DNA from: Ralstonia soli
Lineage (GTDB): Bacteria; Pseudomonadota; Gammaproteobacteria; Burkholderiales; Burkholderiaceae
DNA: 64,000 nt
Direction: 5' to 3'
Assembly (NCBI RefSeq): GCF_023955655.1
Contig: NZ_JAMXHT010000004.1
Span: forward strand, 62,001 to 126,000
The notes under the pieces are model-generated. The model saw only the letters and a list, made by a program, of their open reading frames with translations. It did no database searches and was not told the DNA's origin. Each line of letters begins with the position of its first letter. Position 1 is the first letter of the stretch. The translations under genes and the position numbers were made by a program. This document shows, piece after piece, positions 36,720 to 46,550 of this stretch.

Positions 36720-36763
36720 TTTATACTGGCCGTCATTCATTTTTAATTGCAATGGAGACAGCA

Positions 36764-37948
36764 ATGGCACGTGAAGTGGTGGTGGTCAGCGGCGTTCGTA
36801 CCGCAATCGGGACCTTTGGCGGCAGCCTGAAGGATGTGGCGCCGTGCGAGCTGGGTGCGCTCGTCGTGCGCGAGGCACTGGCCCGCGCTGGCGTGAAGGG
36901 CGAAGAAGTTGGCCACGTGGTGTTCGGCCACGTGATCAATACCGAGCCGCGCGACATGTATCTCTCGCGCGTGGCGGCCGTCAATGGCGGCGTGTCGGCC
37001 GAGACGCCGGCATTCAACGTCAACCGCCTGTGCGGTTCGGGCCTGCAGGCTGTGGTGAACGCCGCGCAAACCGTGCTGCTGGGTGACGCTGACATCGCCA
37101 TCGCCGGCGGTGCCGAGAGCATGAGCCGCGCCCCGTATCTGGCACCTGCGGCCCGCTGGGGCTCGCGCATGGGCGACGCCAAGATGATCGACATGATGCT
37201 CGGCGCGCTGCACGACCCGTTCCACACCATTCACATGGGTGTGACGGCGGAAAACGTCGCCAAGGAATTCGGCATCAGCCGCGAGCAGCAGGACCAGACG
37301 GCGCTCGAATCGCACCAGCGTGCCTCGCGCGCCATCCAGGCCGGCTACTTCAAGGACCAGATCGTTCCGGTGACGATCAAGTCGCGCAAGGGCGATATCC
37401 AGTTCGATACCGATGAGCACGTCCGTCACGATGCAACCATTGACGACATGACCAAGCTCAAGCCGGTCTTCGCGAAGGAGAACGGCACGGTCACGGCTGG
37501 CAATGCCTCGGGCCTGAACGATGCGGGCGCGGCACTGGTGCTGATGGAACGTTCGGTGGCCGAGAAGCGCGGCCTGAAGCCGCTGGCACGCCTGGTGTCG
37601 TATGGCCATGCCGGCGTTGATCCGAAGATCATGGGCATCGGCCCGGTACCGGCTACGCGTAAGGCACTCGAGCGTGCCGGCCTGTCGGTCAAGGACCTGG
37701 ACGTGATCGAGGCCAACGAAGCGTTTGCCGCCCAGGCCTGCGCGGTGACGAAGGAACTCGGCCTGGACCCGGCCAAGGTCAACCCGAACGGCTCGGGCAT
37801 CTCGCTCGGCCATCCGATCGGCGCAACGGGTGCGCTGATCACGGTGAAGGCGCTGCATGAGCTGCAGCGCATCGGTGGTCGCTACGCGCTGGTGACCATG
37901 TGTATTGGTGGAGGACAAGGCATTGCGGCGGTGTTCGAACGCATCTGA
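36764..37948 (+). CDS. bktB: Beta-ketothiolase BktB
   Basis: This 394-residue thiolase of the BktB type prefers longer acyl-CoAs such as propionyl-CoA and supplies 3-ketovaleryl-CoA for mixed PHA. Active-site residues are C90 (N-R-L-C-G-S-G-L-Q), a His near 350 in L-G-H-P-I-G-A-T-G and a Cys near 380 in C-I-G-G-G-Q-G. The whole sequence is very like the Ralstonia eutropha BktB I recall. The start at 36764 (M-A-R-E-V-V-V-V-S-G) was preferred over 36752. Confidence 0.92.
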   Translation: MAREVVVVSGVRTAIGTFGGSLKDVAPCELGALVVREALARAGVKGEEVGHVVFGHVINTEPRDMYLSRVAAVNGGVSAETPAFNVNRLCGSGLQAVVNAAQTVLLGDADIAIAGGAESMSRAPYLAPAARWGSRMGDAKMIDMMLGALHDPFHTIHMGVTAENVAKEFGISREQQDQTALESHQRASRAIQAGYFKDQIVPVTIKSRKGDIQFDTDEHVRHDATIDDMTKLKPVFAKENGTVTAGNASGLNDAGAALVLMERSVAEKRGLKPLARLVSYGHAGVDPKIMGIGPVPATRKALERAGLSVKDLDVIEANEAFAAQACAVTKELGLDPAKVNPNGSGISLGHPIGATGALITVKALHELQRIGGRYALVTMCIGGGQGIAAVFERI

Positions 37949-38681
37949 ACGCTTCTCTCTGACTGAACGCCTGATCTGGCCCGCCGGCGCGCTGATTGCG
38001 CTGGTGCTGGCCACAGGTGTGGCGACGGCGTCTGAGCAGGCGCCGTCTGCCAACAACGGCTACGACGTGTCGACCGGCAGCATGAACGTGCAGCCGGGCG
38101 ACCTGGGCCTGAACCGCGCCATCGCCGATGGCGACAAGCGCCGCGCCGCCAAAGCAGCGAGCGCTGGCAACGGATTCTCTGCCCAGACCGAGCCGTCGCA
38201 CGCGCTGCAACCGCAGCCCGACTACGCAAAATATCCCGTCTACACCGGCGTGATCGGCGACATGCCGATCCATATGCGCCTCGGCCGCAAGCCCGGTGAA
38301 ATCGACAGCGTCCACGGTGAATACGCCCTCGGCAAAGCGCCGGGCGTGCGTCTCGTGACCGGCGAATACGAAAACGGCGGCTTCCTGATGGAGGAGTCGG
38401 ATGACGGCACGCACGTCACCGGCACCTGGGAAGGCGCCATCGATGGCCGCGGCATCGTGCGCGGCACCTGGACCGACGTCGCCCATGACGGTCATACGCT
38501 ACCCTTTGTGCTGCGGCCCGTGGCCGTCGTGGTGATTCCGCCGTACGATGCTGCCGCCAACAGCAACGCCGCCGTACCCGCGACACCGATGACGCCGTTG
38601 GTACCGGCTGCGCCGGGCCAGATTGCGCCGCCGCCGGTGTTGCCGCCCACCAACCCAGCGCGATCGAGCGCGCACTGGTAA
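37908..38681 (+). CDS. Hypothetical exported protein overlapping bktB
   Basis: This protein of about 257 residues has a hydrophobic signal-like segment (L-I-W-P-A-G-A-L-I-A-L-V-L-A-T-G-V-A-T-A, cleavage before S-E-Q). A mature domain with G-D-M-P-I-H-M-R-L-G and alternating Gly/charged strands follows. The Pro/Ala/Thr-rich tail includes P-P-V-L-P-P-T-N-P. Function unknown. The only start codons before the signal are TTG 37905 and GTG 37908, both inside the 3' end of bktB, so the genes overlap by about 40 bp and are probably coupled. Confidence 0.7.
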   Translation: MEDKALRRCSNASERFSLTERLIWPAGALIALVLATGVATASEQAPSANNGYDVSTGSMNVQPGDLGLNRAIADGDKRRAAKAASAGNGFSAQTEPSHALQPQPDYAKYPVYTGVIGDMPIHMRLGRKPGEIDSVHGEYALGKAPGVRLVTGEYENGGFLMEESDDGTHVTGTWEGAIDGRGIVRGTWTDVAHDGHTLPFVLRPVAVVVIPPYDAAANSNAAVPATPMTPLVPAAPGQIAPPPVLPPTNPARSSAHW

Positions 38682-38722
38682 GCGGCCGCAAGCCGCTCTC
38701 ACGCCAACGACCAGGAAACCCC

Positions 38723-39934
38723 GTGACCGACGAAACCAAGCTCCCACCGATGTTTCCCGCAACCCAGGCAGTGCATCCGGACCTGCATATCCCGCCGGGC
38801 TTTGCCGCGTTCTCGCATGCCACGCATCGAGCGTCGACGGTGGTGTTCAAGAACCTGGCCGATATGCGCGCCTTCGGCAGCGGGAGCGTGGTGCACTGGC
38901 GCTACGGCCTGCATGCGACGCCGACGTCCGATGCGCTGTGCCAGGCGCTGGCGCAGATTGAGGGTGGTTCGCACACGCTGCTGCTGCCGTCGGGGCTGGC
39001 GGCGATCTCGCTGGTGTACTTCGCGCTCATCAAGTCGGGTGACGATGTGCTGGTGCCGGACAACGCCTACGGCCCGAACCGCGACCACGGCGAATGGATG
39101 GCGCGCCAGTTCGGCATCACCGTGCGCTACTACGACCCGATGATCGGCGCCGGCATTGCCGACCTGATCCGCCATAACACCAAGCTCGTGTGGCTGGAAG
39201 CGCCGGGCTCTGTGACGATGGAGGTGCCCGACTGCACGGCCATTGCCGAAGCCGCCCGCGCGGCAGGCGCCATCACGGCTATCGACAACACCTGGAGCGG
39301 CGGCGTGTACTACCAGCCGTTCGCGCACGGCATCGACATCTCGGTGCAGGCGCTGACCAAGTACCAGTCCGGCGGCAGCGACGTGCTGATGGGCGCCGCC
39401 ATCACCAACGACGAGGCGCTGCACCACAAGCTGCTGGCCACGCGCATGCGCATGGGCTGGGGCGTGTCGGCGGACGATTGCTATTTCGTGCTGCGTGGCC
39501 TGCCGAGCCTGCCGACACGGCTGGCCGCGCATGACGCGCATGCGCGCGAAGTGGCCGAATGGCTGGCCGACCGGCCCGAGGTCGTGCGCGTGCTGCATCC
39601 GGCGCTGCCCGACTGCCCGGGCTATGAAAACTGGAAGCGCGACTTCACCGGCGCGAGCGGGCTGTTCTCGATCGTGCTGCACGAGCGCTATTCGCAGGCG
39701 CAGATCGACGCCTTCATCGAAGGCTTGCGCTACTTTGCGATCGGTTTTTCGTGGGGCGGGGCGCACAGCCTTGCGCTGCCGTACAACATTCCATCGATGC
39801 GCACGGCGACGGCCTGGCCGCCGGCCGATTGGGAGAACGCGGGTGGTTTCGTGCGGTTGTATATCGGGCTGGAAGACCCGCGCGACCTGATTGCCGACCT
39901 GAAGCAGGCGATGGAGACGCACCTGCAGGGTTGA
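38723..39934 (+). CDS. metC: Cystathionine beta-lyase
   Basis: This 403-residue PLP enzyme of methionine synthesis belongs to the Cys/Met metabolism family. The PLP lysine is K213 in Q-A-L-T-K-Y-Q-S-G-G-S-D-V-L-M-G. The S-G-L-A-A-I loop near residue 90, D-N-A-Y-G-P near 113 and D-N-T-W-S-G-G near 185 are present. MetC-type L-P-Y-N-I near the C-terminus favours this over MetB. The start codon is GTG. Confidence 0.92.
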   Translation: MTDETKLPPMFPATQAVHPDLHIPPGFAAFSHATHRASTVVFKNLADMRAFGSGSVVHWRYGLHATPTSDALCQALAQIEGGSHTLLLPSGLAAISLVYFALIKSGDDVLVPDNAYGPNRDHGEWMARQFGITVRYYDPMIGAGIADLIRHNTKLVWLEAPGSVTMEVPDCTAIAEAARAAGAITAIDNTWSGGVYYQPFAHGIDISVQALTKYQSGGSDVLMGAAITNDEALHHKLLATRMRMGWGVSADDCYFVLRGLPSLPTRLAAHDAHAREVAEWLADRPEVVRVLHPALPDCPGYENWKRDFTGASGLFSIVLHERYSQAQIDAFIEGLRYFAIGFSWGGAHSLALPYNIPSMRTATAWPPADWENAGGFVRLYIGLEDPRDLIADLKQAMETHLQG

Positions 39935-39965
39935 TCTGTCTGCCGACCTTTCAGTGAAGCAGCAT

Positions 39966-39997
39966 GGGGCGCACAGGTTGCGCCCCGTTTCGTTTTG
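39966..39997 (+). terminator. Terminator of metC
   Basis: An 8-bp GC stem (39966-39973 with 39979-39986) is followed by gtttcgtttt, an interrupted T-run. It may also serve convergent serB weakly. Confidence 0.7.
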
Positions 39998-40022
39998 ATT
40001 TCACCAACCGGTTGTTGGTGCG

Positions 40023-40880
40023 TTACTGCTGCGGGAAGAGGTTCAATAACCCATCCAGACCCACGACATTGAACGCCACATCGGCCTGCGCCTGCACGAT
40101 CGGCTTGGCGCGGAATGCCACCGACAGGCCGGCCACGCCCATCATTTTCAGATCGTTCGAGCCGTCGCCCATGGCAATGGCGTTATCCGGCGACACGCCA
40201 AGCTCTTTGCAGAACGCCTTGAGCGTCTGCGCCTTCACATCGGCGTTGACGATTTCACCAAGCACGCGGCCGGTCAGCTTGCCGTCGACGATTTCGAGTG
40301 TGTTCGCGCGCGTGCGGTCCAGACCCAGGCGCTCCTGCAGGCGCGAAGTGAAGAACTCGAAGCCGCCTGATACCAGCAACGTGCGAATCCCCATCGCCTG
40401 CACGGCCTTGAGCATCTTCTCGGCACCTAGCGACAGTTGCAGGCGCTCGGTATAGACGCGCTCCAGCACACTGGCGTCCAGTCCCTTGAGCAGCTCAACG
40501 CGGCGCGTCAGGCTTTCGTTGAAATCTTTGATCTCGCCGCGCATCGAGGCTTCGGTAATGGCGGCCACCTGCGGCTTGAGCCCGCAGAAATCCGCAATCT
40601 CGTCGATGCACTCGATGGTGATGAGCGTGGAATCCATGTCCATCGCCAGCACGCGGAAATCGCCGAACGTCCATTCGTCGGGAATCCATGCGTAGTCCAG
40701 CTTCAGGTTGGCGCAAATGGCGTCGAGCTGGACGCGCAATTCGCTGGGCAACTCGTGCACCCATTCGATGGCGGCGACGTTGGGCGCGCGCAGCTCGTAA
40801 GTGGCGCTGCCGAACAGGCCGCGGACGGATTCGATGTCACCGGTGGACAGCGGCGACAGGCTTTGCAGGACGACAGGCAT
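40023..40880 (-). CDS. serB: Phosphoserine phosphatase
   Basis: This 285-residue HAD-family phosphatase performs the last step of serine synthesis. The nucleophile motif is D81-M-D83-S-T. The second motif is L-V-S-G-G-F near residue 183, and the Mg-binding motif is G-D-G-S-N-D near 230. The N-terminal 75 residues resemble the ACT-like region of longer SerB proteins. Confidence 0.95.
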   Translation of the reverse strand: MPVVLQSLSPLSTGDIESVRGLFGSATYELRAPNVAAIEWVHELPSELRVQLDAICANLKLDYAWIPDEWTFGDFRVLAMDMDSTLITIECIDEIADFCGLKPQVAAITEASMRGEIKDFNESLTRRVELLKGLDASVLERVYTERLQLSLGAEKMLKAVQAMGIRTLLVSGGFEFFTSRLQERLGLDRTRANTLEIVDGKLTGRVLGEIVNADVKAQTLKAFCKELGVSPDNAIAMGDGSNDLKMMGVAGLSVAFRAKPIVQAQADVAFNVVGLDGLLNLFPQQ

Positions 40881-40982
40881 GGGCGAGAGAGGGGAAATAA
40901 GACGCCGGGGGAAGCCCGCTATTGTAGCGAACGCCCCGGTCGGATACCCCCCACTTAAAGGGGAGGTGTCGGTGTGTAAGCG

Positions 40983-42167
40983 TCAGGCGGACGCGGTCTC
41001 GACCATCAGGCTGTGCGCCACTTTGGCGAGGAAGCGGTCGCAGGCGTCGAGCTGGGCGAGTTCCACATATTCGTTGGCTTTGTGGGCCTGTTCGATGTTG
41101 CCCGGGCCACACAGCACGGCCGGGATGCCGGCGCGCTGGAACAAACCGGCCTCGGTGCCGTAGGCAACCTTGCGCTTGTCGTTGTCTTCGGTCAGCACGC
41201 GCACGAGTTGCGTGATGGCAGCCTGTTCGGAGGCGTCGAGCGACGGCGCGGCGGCGATCTCGTCGAGTTCGATGCGGGCGTCCGGGTGCTCGCGCTGCAT
41301 GGCCGGCTCGATGGTCTCGCGCACGTAGCGTTCAACGCGCCCCCGGATGGCGGGTGCATCCACGCCCGGCAAGTTACGGAACTCGAACACCAGTTCGCAC
41401 AGCGCGGGGATCGTGTTGAGCGCAATGCCACCGTTGATGAGGCCGGTTGATGCCGTGGTAAAGGGCACGTCAAACGCGTCATCAAACGGGCCCTTGGCTC
41501 GGAATTCATCGGCCAGATCGCGCACGAAGCAGATGATGCGCGCGGCATATTCGATGGCGTTGACACCCTGCGGTGTGAGCGACGAATGCGCGGCGCGGCC
41601 ATGCACGCGGCAGCGGTACGCGTTGATGCCCTTGTGGGCGACGATCGGGCGCATGGAGGTGGGCTCGCCGACGATGCAGCCGGAGGGCTTGATGCCGCGC
41701 GCGATCAGGTCATCGATCATGCGTGGGGCGCCCACGCAGCCGACTTCTTCGTCGTACGACAGCGCCAGATGCACCGGCTCGCGCAGCTTTGCCTGCAGCA
41801 GCGATGGCACCAGCGCGAGCGACGAGGCGATGAACCCCTTCATGTCGCACGTGCCACGGCCGTAGAGCTTGCCGTCGCGCACTTCGGGCGTGAACGGATC
41901 GCTGTCCCACTTCTGGCCGTCCACGGGCACCACATCGGTATGGCCCGACAGCACCATGCCGCCTTGCACGCTGCCGTCCGCTGCCGGAATGGTGGCGAAC
42001 AGGTTGGCCTTGTTGCCGTCGTCGTTGTGCGAGAGGTGCGATTCGAGTCCGACGCTGCGCAGGTAGTCGCGCACGGTTTCGATCAGCGCGAGGTTGGAGC
42101 CGCGGCTGGTGGTGTCGAAGCCGACGAGCTTGCGGGTCCAATCGAGGGTGGTGAGGGCGGTGCTCAT
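40983..42167 (-). CDS. argE: Acetylornithine deacetylase
   Basis: This 394-residue M20 metallopeptidase-fold enzyme releases ornithine from N-acetylornithine. The metal motif is S-G-H76-T-D78-V-V-P-V-D-G near residue 76. The catalytic Glu pair lies in L-S-Y-D-E-E-V-G-C. The G-R-G-T-C-D-M-K-G segment and the H-K-A-N-E-Y-V C-terminal metal ligand region are typical of ArgE. Related succinyl-diaminopimelate desuccinylases differ in the latter. Confidence 0.92.
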   Translation of the reverse strand: MSTALTTLDWTRKLVGFDTTSRGSNLALIETVRDYLRSVGLESHLSHNDDGNKANLFATIPAADGSVQGGMVLSGHTDVVPVDGQKWDSDPFTPEVRDGKLYGRGTCDMKGFIASSLALVPSLLQAKLREPVHLALSYDEEVGCVGAPRMIDDLIARGIKPSGCIVGEPTSMRPIVAHKGINAYRCRVHGRAAHSSLTPQGVNAIEYAARIICFVRDLADEFRAKGPFDDAFDVPFTTASTGLINGGIALNTIPALCELVFEFRNLPGVDAPAIRGRVERYVRETIEPAMQREHPDARIELDEIAAAPSLDASEQAAITQLVRVLTEDNDKRKVAYGTEAGLFQRAGIPAVLCGPGNIEQAHKANEYVELAQLDACDRFLAKVAHSLMVETASA

Positions 42168-42204
42168 GATGGTTTCCTTGTTCTGATCGGCTGATCCTAC
42201 TGGA

Positions 42205-45200
42205 TCACGTCAATTGCCGCATGGCGTGGCGAATTGTCTGCGCCAGCGCGGCCGTTTCGGCGGGAATGTTCTCGATGCGCAGACGGTCTTGCCCGGCCAG
42301 CTTGATCTGGCGATTCTTCTGCACGAGGTCGATGATCTTGATGGCGTCGATGGGCGGGTTCGGCACGAAATGCAGCGTGACGGCTTCCGCCCCCGTGTCG
42401 ATCTTGCGGATGCCCAGCGGCTGCGCAGCAATGCGCAGGCGATGCGTTTCAATGAGCGACTGCGCCTGCGGCGGCAGCTTGCCGAAGCGGTCGATCAGCT
42501 CTTCCTGGATGTTGTCGATGGTTTCGCTGCTCTCGCAGTTGGCTAGGCGCTTGTAGAGCGACAGGCGTTCCTGCACGTCGCCGCAATAGTCCTGCGGCAG
42601 CAGGGCGGGCGTGCCGAGGTTGATCTCTGTGGTGGCCGCCAGCGGCGCCATGAGGTCGGGCTCCTTGCCCGCCTTAAGCGACTTCACGGCCTGGTTGAGC
42701 ATGTCCGTATAGAGCTGGAAGCCGATCTCGGAAATCTCGCCCGACTGCTTGTCGCCCAGCACCTCGCCGGCGCCGCGAATTTCCAGATCGTGCATCGCCA
42801 GGTAGAAGCCCGAACCCAGTTCTTCCATCTGCTGGATGGCTTCGAGGCGGCGCTGTGCCTGCTTGGTCAGGCCGTCCAGATCGTGTGCCAGCAGATACGC
42901 ATACGCCTGGTGGTGCGAGCGCCCGACGCGGCCGCGCAACTGGTGCAGCTGCGCCAGGCCAAATTTGTCAGCGCGGTGGATCAGGATCGTGTTGGCGGTC
43001 GGCACGTCGATGCCGGTTTCGATGATCGTCGTGCACAGCAGGATGTTGGCGCGCTGGGCGACGAAATCGCGCATCACGCGTTCCAGCTCACGCTCGTGCA
43101 TCTGGCCGTGGGCGACCACCACGCGCGCTTCCGGGATCAGCTCTTCGAGCTTGGCGCGCTTGTTCTCGATGGTCTCGACTTCGTTGTGCAGGAAGTAGAC
43201 CTGGCCGCCGCGCTTCAGCTCCCGCAGGATGGCTTCGCGCAGCACGCCGTCTTCTTCGCGACGCAGGAAGGTCTTGATGGCGAGGCGCTTTTGCGGCGCG
43301 GTGGCAATCACGGAGAAATCGCGCAGGCCTTCCAGCGCCATGCCCAACGTGCGCGGGATCGGCGTAGCCGTGAGCGTGAGCACGTCCACCTCGGCGCGCA
43401 GCGTCTTGAGCGCTTCCTTCTGGCGCACGCCAAAGCGGTGTTCCTCGTCGATGATGACGAGCCCGAGGCGATCGAACTTCACGTCCGGCGAAAGCAACTT
43501 ATGCGTGCCGATCACGATGTCGATGGTGCCGGCGTTGATAGCCTGGATGGCGCCGTCGATTTCCTTCTTGTTCTTGAAGCGCGAGATTTCGGCAATGCGC
43601 ACGGGCCAGTCGGCAAAGCGGTCGACCAGCGTCTGGTAATGCTGCTCGGCCAGCAGCGTGGTCGGCGCGAGGATGGCGACCTGCTTGCCGCCCATCACCG
43701 CCACGAATGCCGCGCGCAAGGCGACTTCCGTCTTGCCGAAGCCGACGTCGCCGCAGACGAGGCGATCCATCGGCTTGCCGGAGGTCATATCGGCGATGAC
43801 GGCGGCGATGGCGGCGGCCTGGTCGGGCGTTTCTTCAAAGCCGAAGCTCTCGGCAAATTTGACGTAGTCCTCCGGCGTGAGCGGGAAGGCGAAGCCCTGG
43901 CGCAGCGCGCGGCGCGCGTACAAGTTCAGCAGTTCGGCCGCCGTATCGCGGATTTGCTGCGCAGCCTTGCGCTTGGCCTTCTCCCACTGACCGGAGCCGA
44001 GCGAGTGCAGTGGCGCGGTTTCTGGATCGGCACCCGAGTAGCGCGAGATCACGTGCAACTGGTGCACCGGCACGTAGAGCTTGCTGCCCTTGTCGTAATC
44101 GAGGTGCAGGAATTCTTCCTCGCCGTTGCCCGTATCGACGGAGACCAGCCCCTGGTAGCGGCCGATGCCGTGCTCGCTATGCACTACCGGGTCGCCGATC
44201 TTCAGCTCGGCCAGGTCGCGCACCATCGCGTCGACGGCGGTGGCCTGTTCCTGCTTGCGGCGTCCGGCGCGGCGCGTGGACTGCGCGTATAGCTCGGTCT
44301 CGGTGATGATGGCGATGCGCTCATCACCGAGGATGAAGCCCTGGTACAGCGGCGCCACGCCGAGCACGAACTTGACATCGCCTGCCAGCAGGTCGGCAAA
44401 GTCCGCCACGCCTTCTGGGTGCAGCCCGCTGGCGGCGAGCATCTGTGCGAGCGTTTCGCGGCGGCCGGCGGATTCTGCGCAGATCATCACGCGGCAGTTG
44501 CCGCGCATCAGGAACGATTCGAGGTTGACCAGTGGGTCTTCCGCACGGCGATTGACGGCAACGTTCGGCAACGGCAGCGAAAGCGGTGCATCGCCCGGCT
44601 CAGTGCGCAGCACAAGGCGCGCATGCGGCTTGGCGGCGACGAAGAACGCCTCTTCATCCAGATACAGCGCGGCGGGCTCCAGCAGCGGACGCTCGCGGTC
44701 GTGCCGCATGAAGTTGTAGCGCTGCGTGGTATCGGCCCAGAAACGGCGCACCGCGCCCTCGATGTCGCCAACGAAGGCCAGGTGTGTGGCGCCCGGCAGG
44801 TAGTCGAACAGCGTGGCGGTGTCTTCGAAGAAGAGCGGCAAGTAGTACTCGATGCCGGCCGAGGGCACGCCGTTGCCGATGTCCTTGTAGATGGGTGAGC
44901 GCGTCGGGTCGCCTTCAAAGACCTCGCGCCAGCGGCCCCGGAAGGCGGTGCGCGAGGCCTCGTCCATCGGGAATTCGCGGCCCGGCAGCAAGCGCACTTC
45001 GTTCACGGGGTAGAGGCTGCGCTGTGTGTCGGGGTCGAAGGAGCGGATGGTTTCGATCTCGTCACCGAAGAGGTCGAGCCGATACGGCAGCGGCGAGCCC
45101 ATCGGGAACAGGTCGATCAGCCCACCGCGCACGGAGTATTCGCCCGGGCGCATGACGGCACTCACGTGCTCGTAGCCGGCCAGCGTGAATTGCGCTTTCA

Positions 45201-45636
45201 GGGCCGCTTCATCCAACCTTTCGCCCTTCTTGAAGAAGAACGTATAGGCCGCCAGGAACGACGGCGGCGCGATGCGCTGCAATGCCGTGGAGGCGGGCAC
45301 GAGCAGGATGTCGCACGCACCGTTCTGCAGGTCATGCAACGTCGCCAGCCGTTCGGAGATCAAATCCTGGTGCGGAGAAAAGTTGTCGTACGGCAGCGTT
45401 TCCCAGTCCGGCAGCAGTTTCACGCGCGCCTGCGGGGCAAACCAGCGCAGCTCTTCGGCCAGGCGCTGGGCGTCGACGGCATTGGCGCAGACCACCGCCA
45501 GCATGGGCACGTTGGCGCGATGCTGCTCCAGGTAGCGCGCAAGCAGCAGGGCGTCCGCCGCGCCCTGCAGGCCGCTGAAGACGAAACGCTGGCCTGGTTT
45601 GACAACGGGCAGGGCAGAAAGCGAGAAATCGGACAT
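42205..45636 (-). CDS. mfd: Transcription-repair coupling factor
   Basis: This 1143-residue ATP-driven translocase displaces stalled RNA polymerase and recruits UvrA. Domains in order are a UvrB-homology region in the first 350 residues, an RNA-polymerase-interacting domain near 470-560, and the RecG-like motor. The motor has Walker A G-D-V-G-F-G-K-T-E, the D-E-E-H box and H-K-L-L motifs. A C-terminal TRCF domain follows. The length matches the family. Confidence 0.97.
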   Translation of the reverse strand: MSDFSLSALPVVKPGQRFVFSGLQGAADALLLARYLEQHRANVPMLAVVCANAVDAQRLAEELRWFAPQARVKLLPDWETLPYDNFSPHQDLISERLATLHDLQNGACDILLVPASTALQRIAPPSFLAAYTFFFKKGERLDEAALKAQFTLAGYEHVSAVMRPGEYSVRGGLIDLFPMGSPLPYRLDLFGDEIETIRSFDPDTQRSLYPVNEVRLLPGREFPMDEASRTAFRGRWREVFEGDPTRSPIYKDIGNGVPSAGIEYYLPLFFEDTATLFDYLPGATHLAFVGDIEGAVRRFWADTTQRYNFMRHDRERPLLEPAALYLDEEAFFVAAKPHARLVLRTEPGDAPLSLPLPNVAVNRRAEDPLVNLESFLMRGNCRVMICAESAGRRETLAQMLAASGLHPEGVADFADLLAGDVKFVLGVAPLYQGFILGDERIAIITETELYAQSTRRAGRRKQEQATAVDAMVRDLAELKIGDPVVHSEHGIGRYQGLVSVDTGNGEEEFLHLDYDKGSKLYVPVHQLHVISRYSGADPETAPLHSLGSGQWEKAKRKAAQQIRDTAAELLNLYARRALRQGFAFPLTPEDYVKFAESFGFEETPDQAAAIAAVIADMTSGKPMDRLVCGDVGFGKTEVALRAAFVAVMGGKQVAILAPTTLLAEQHYQTLVDRFADWPVRIAEISRFKNKKEIDGAIQAINAGTIDIVIGTHKLLSPDVKFDRLGLVIIDEEHRFGVRQKEALKTLRAEVDVLTLTATPIPRTLGMALEGLRDFSVIATAPQKRLAIKTFLRREEDGVLREAILRELKRGGQVYFLHNEVETIENKRAKLEELIPEARVVVAHGQMHERELERVMRDFVAQRANILLCTTIIETGIDVPTANTILIHRADKFGLAQLHQLRGRVGRSHHQAYAYLLAHDLDGLTKQAQRRLEAIQQMEELGSGFYLAMHDLEIRGAGEVLGDKQSGEISEIGFQLYTDMLNQAVKSLKAGKEPDLMAPLAATTEINLGTPALLPQDYCGDVQERLSLYKRLANCESSETIDNIQEELIDRFGKLPPQAQSLIETHRLRIAAQPLGIRKIDTGAEAVTLHFVPNPPIDAIKIIDLVQKNRQIKLAGQDRLRIENIPAETAALAQTIRHAMRQLT

Positions 45637-45660
45637 GGGACGTCAGGATCGGGGACAAAG

Positions 45661-45698
45661 CACGACACCCCGCCGGCATTTGCAGGCGGGGTGTCGTG
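45661..45698. repeat. Strong 14-bp stem-loop between mfd and ispD
   Basis: A perfect 14-bp inverted repeat (45661-45674 with 45685-45698) with a 10-nt loop lies between divergent genes and has no T-run on either side. It could be a REP-like element or part of the mfd leader. Confidence 0.6.
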
Positions 45699-45712
45699 AC
45701 GCTGGTCGCTAT

Positions 45713-45720
45713 TATAAAAT
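45713..45720 (+). promoter_or_regulatory. -10-like box of ispD
   Basis: TATAAAAT followed by ccgcg lies 75 bp before the ispD ATG. Confidence 0.45.
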
Positions 45721-45795
45721 CCGCGCCAGCCGCGCGCTTGGCGCCGGCCAAAAACCCACGCAAATGCTGCGCCCACGCCCAATTTCCTGCCTTTC

Positions 45796-46530
45796 ATGCC
45801 GACTTCCCACCCTGGCCGACGCCGTTTTGCGCTGATCCCCTCGGCCGGCACCGGCTCGCGCGCCGGTGGCGATTTGCCGAAGCAATATCAGGCGATCGCC
45901 GGGCGGCCGATGCTTTGGCATACGGCGCAGGCCTTTCTGGCGAGCCCTGAAATCGACACCGTGCTCGTCGTTACGACGCCCGGCGCACAGCCGCTCACCG
46001 AGCGTTTTCCGGACGGTGGCTTCAACGCGCCCAAGCTGGTGGAAGTCGATTGCGGTGGGGATTCGCGCCACGCCTCCGTCACGCATGGACTGGCAGCGTT
46101 GCGCGGGCTTGGGGCAAGCGACGACGACTGGGTACTCGTGCACGATGCCGCGCGCCCCGGCCTGACGCCCGAGCTGATCGCGCACCTTGTCGCTGCGGTA
46201 GAGGTGGAGGGCTCGCAGGCAGTCGGCGGCATTCTTGCGCTGCCGGTGGCGGACACGCTCAAGCGCGCCGACGCTGCACAGCACATTCATGCCACGGTGC
46301 CGCGCGATGGCCTGTGGCAGGCGCAGACGCCGCAGATGTTTCCGCTGGGCCTGCTGGAACGCGCCTTGCGGGAGGCACTCGTGCAGCACCGCATCGTCAC
46401 CGACGAAGCCAGCGCCATCGAGGCCACAGGACACGCACCGCTGCTCGTGCCGGGTGCGCTGCGCAATTTCAAGGTGACGTATCCCGACGATTTCGCGCTT
46501 GCCGAGGCCATCCTCGCGCAGAGCGCATAA
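45796..46530 (+). CDS. ispD: 2-C-methyl-D-erythritol 4-phosphate cytidylyltransferase
   Basis: This 244-residue enzyme of the MEP isoprenoid pathway shows the CTP-binding [16 protein letters not shown] near residue 16. It also has V-L-V-H-D-A-A-R-P near residue 115 and T-P-Q-M-F near 178. It is 20 bp upstream of ispF, the usual arrangement. Confidence 0.95.
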   Translation: MPTSHPGRRRFALIPSAGTGSRAGGDLPKQYQAIAGRPMLWHTAQAFLASPEIDTVLVVTTPGAQPLTERFPDGGFNAPKLVEVDCGGDSRHASVTHGLAALRGLGASDDDWVLVHDAARPGLTPELIAHLVAAVEVEGSQAVGGILALPVADTLKRADAAQHIHATVPRDGLWQAQTPQMFPLGLLERALREALVQHRIVTDEASAIEATGHAPLLVPGALRNFKVTYPDDFALAEAILAQSA

Positions 46531-46550
46531 CCCAACGAGGCATCGCAAGC

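Noticed and set aside
42790-44292. Long plus-strand frame inside mfd
   Set aside because: Antisense shadow of conserved Mfd motor sequence with His/Asp/Arg-biased composition.
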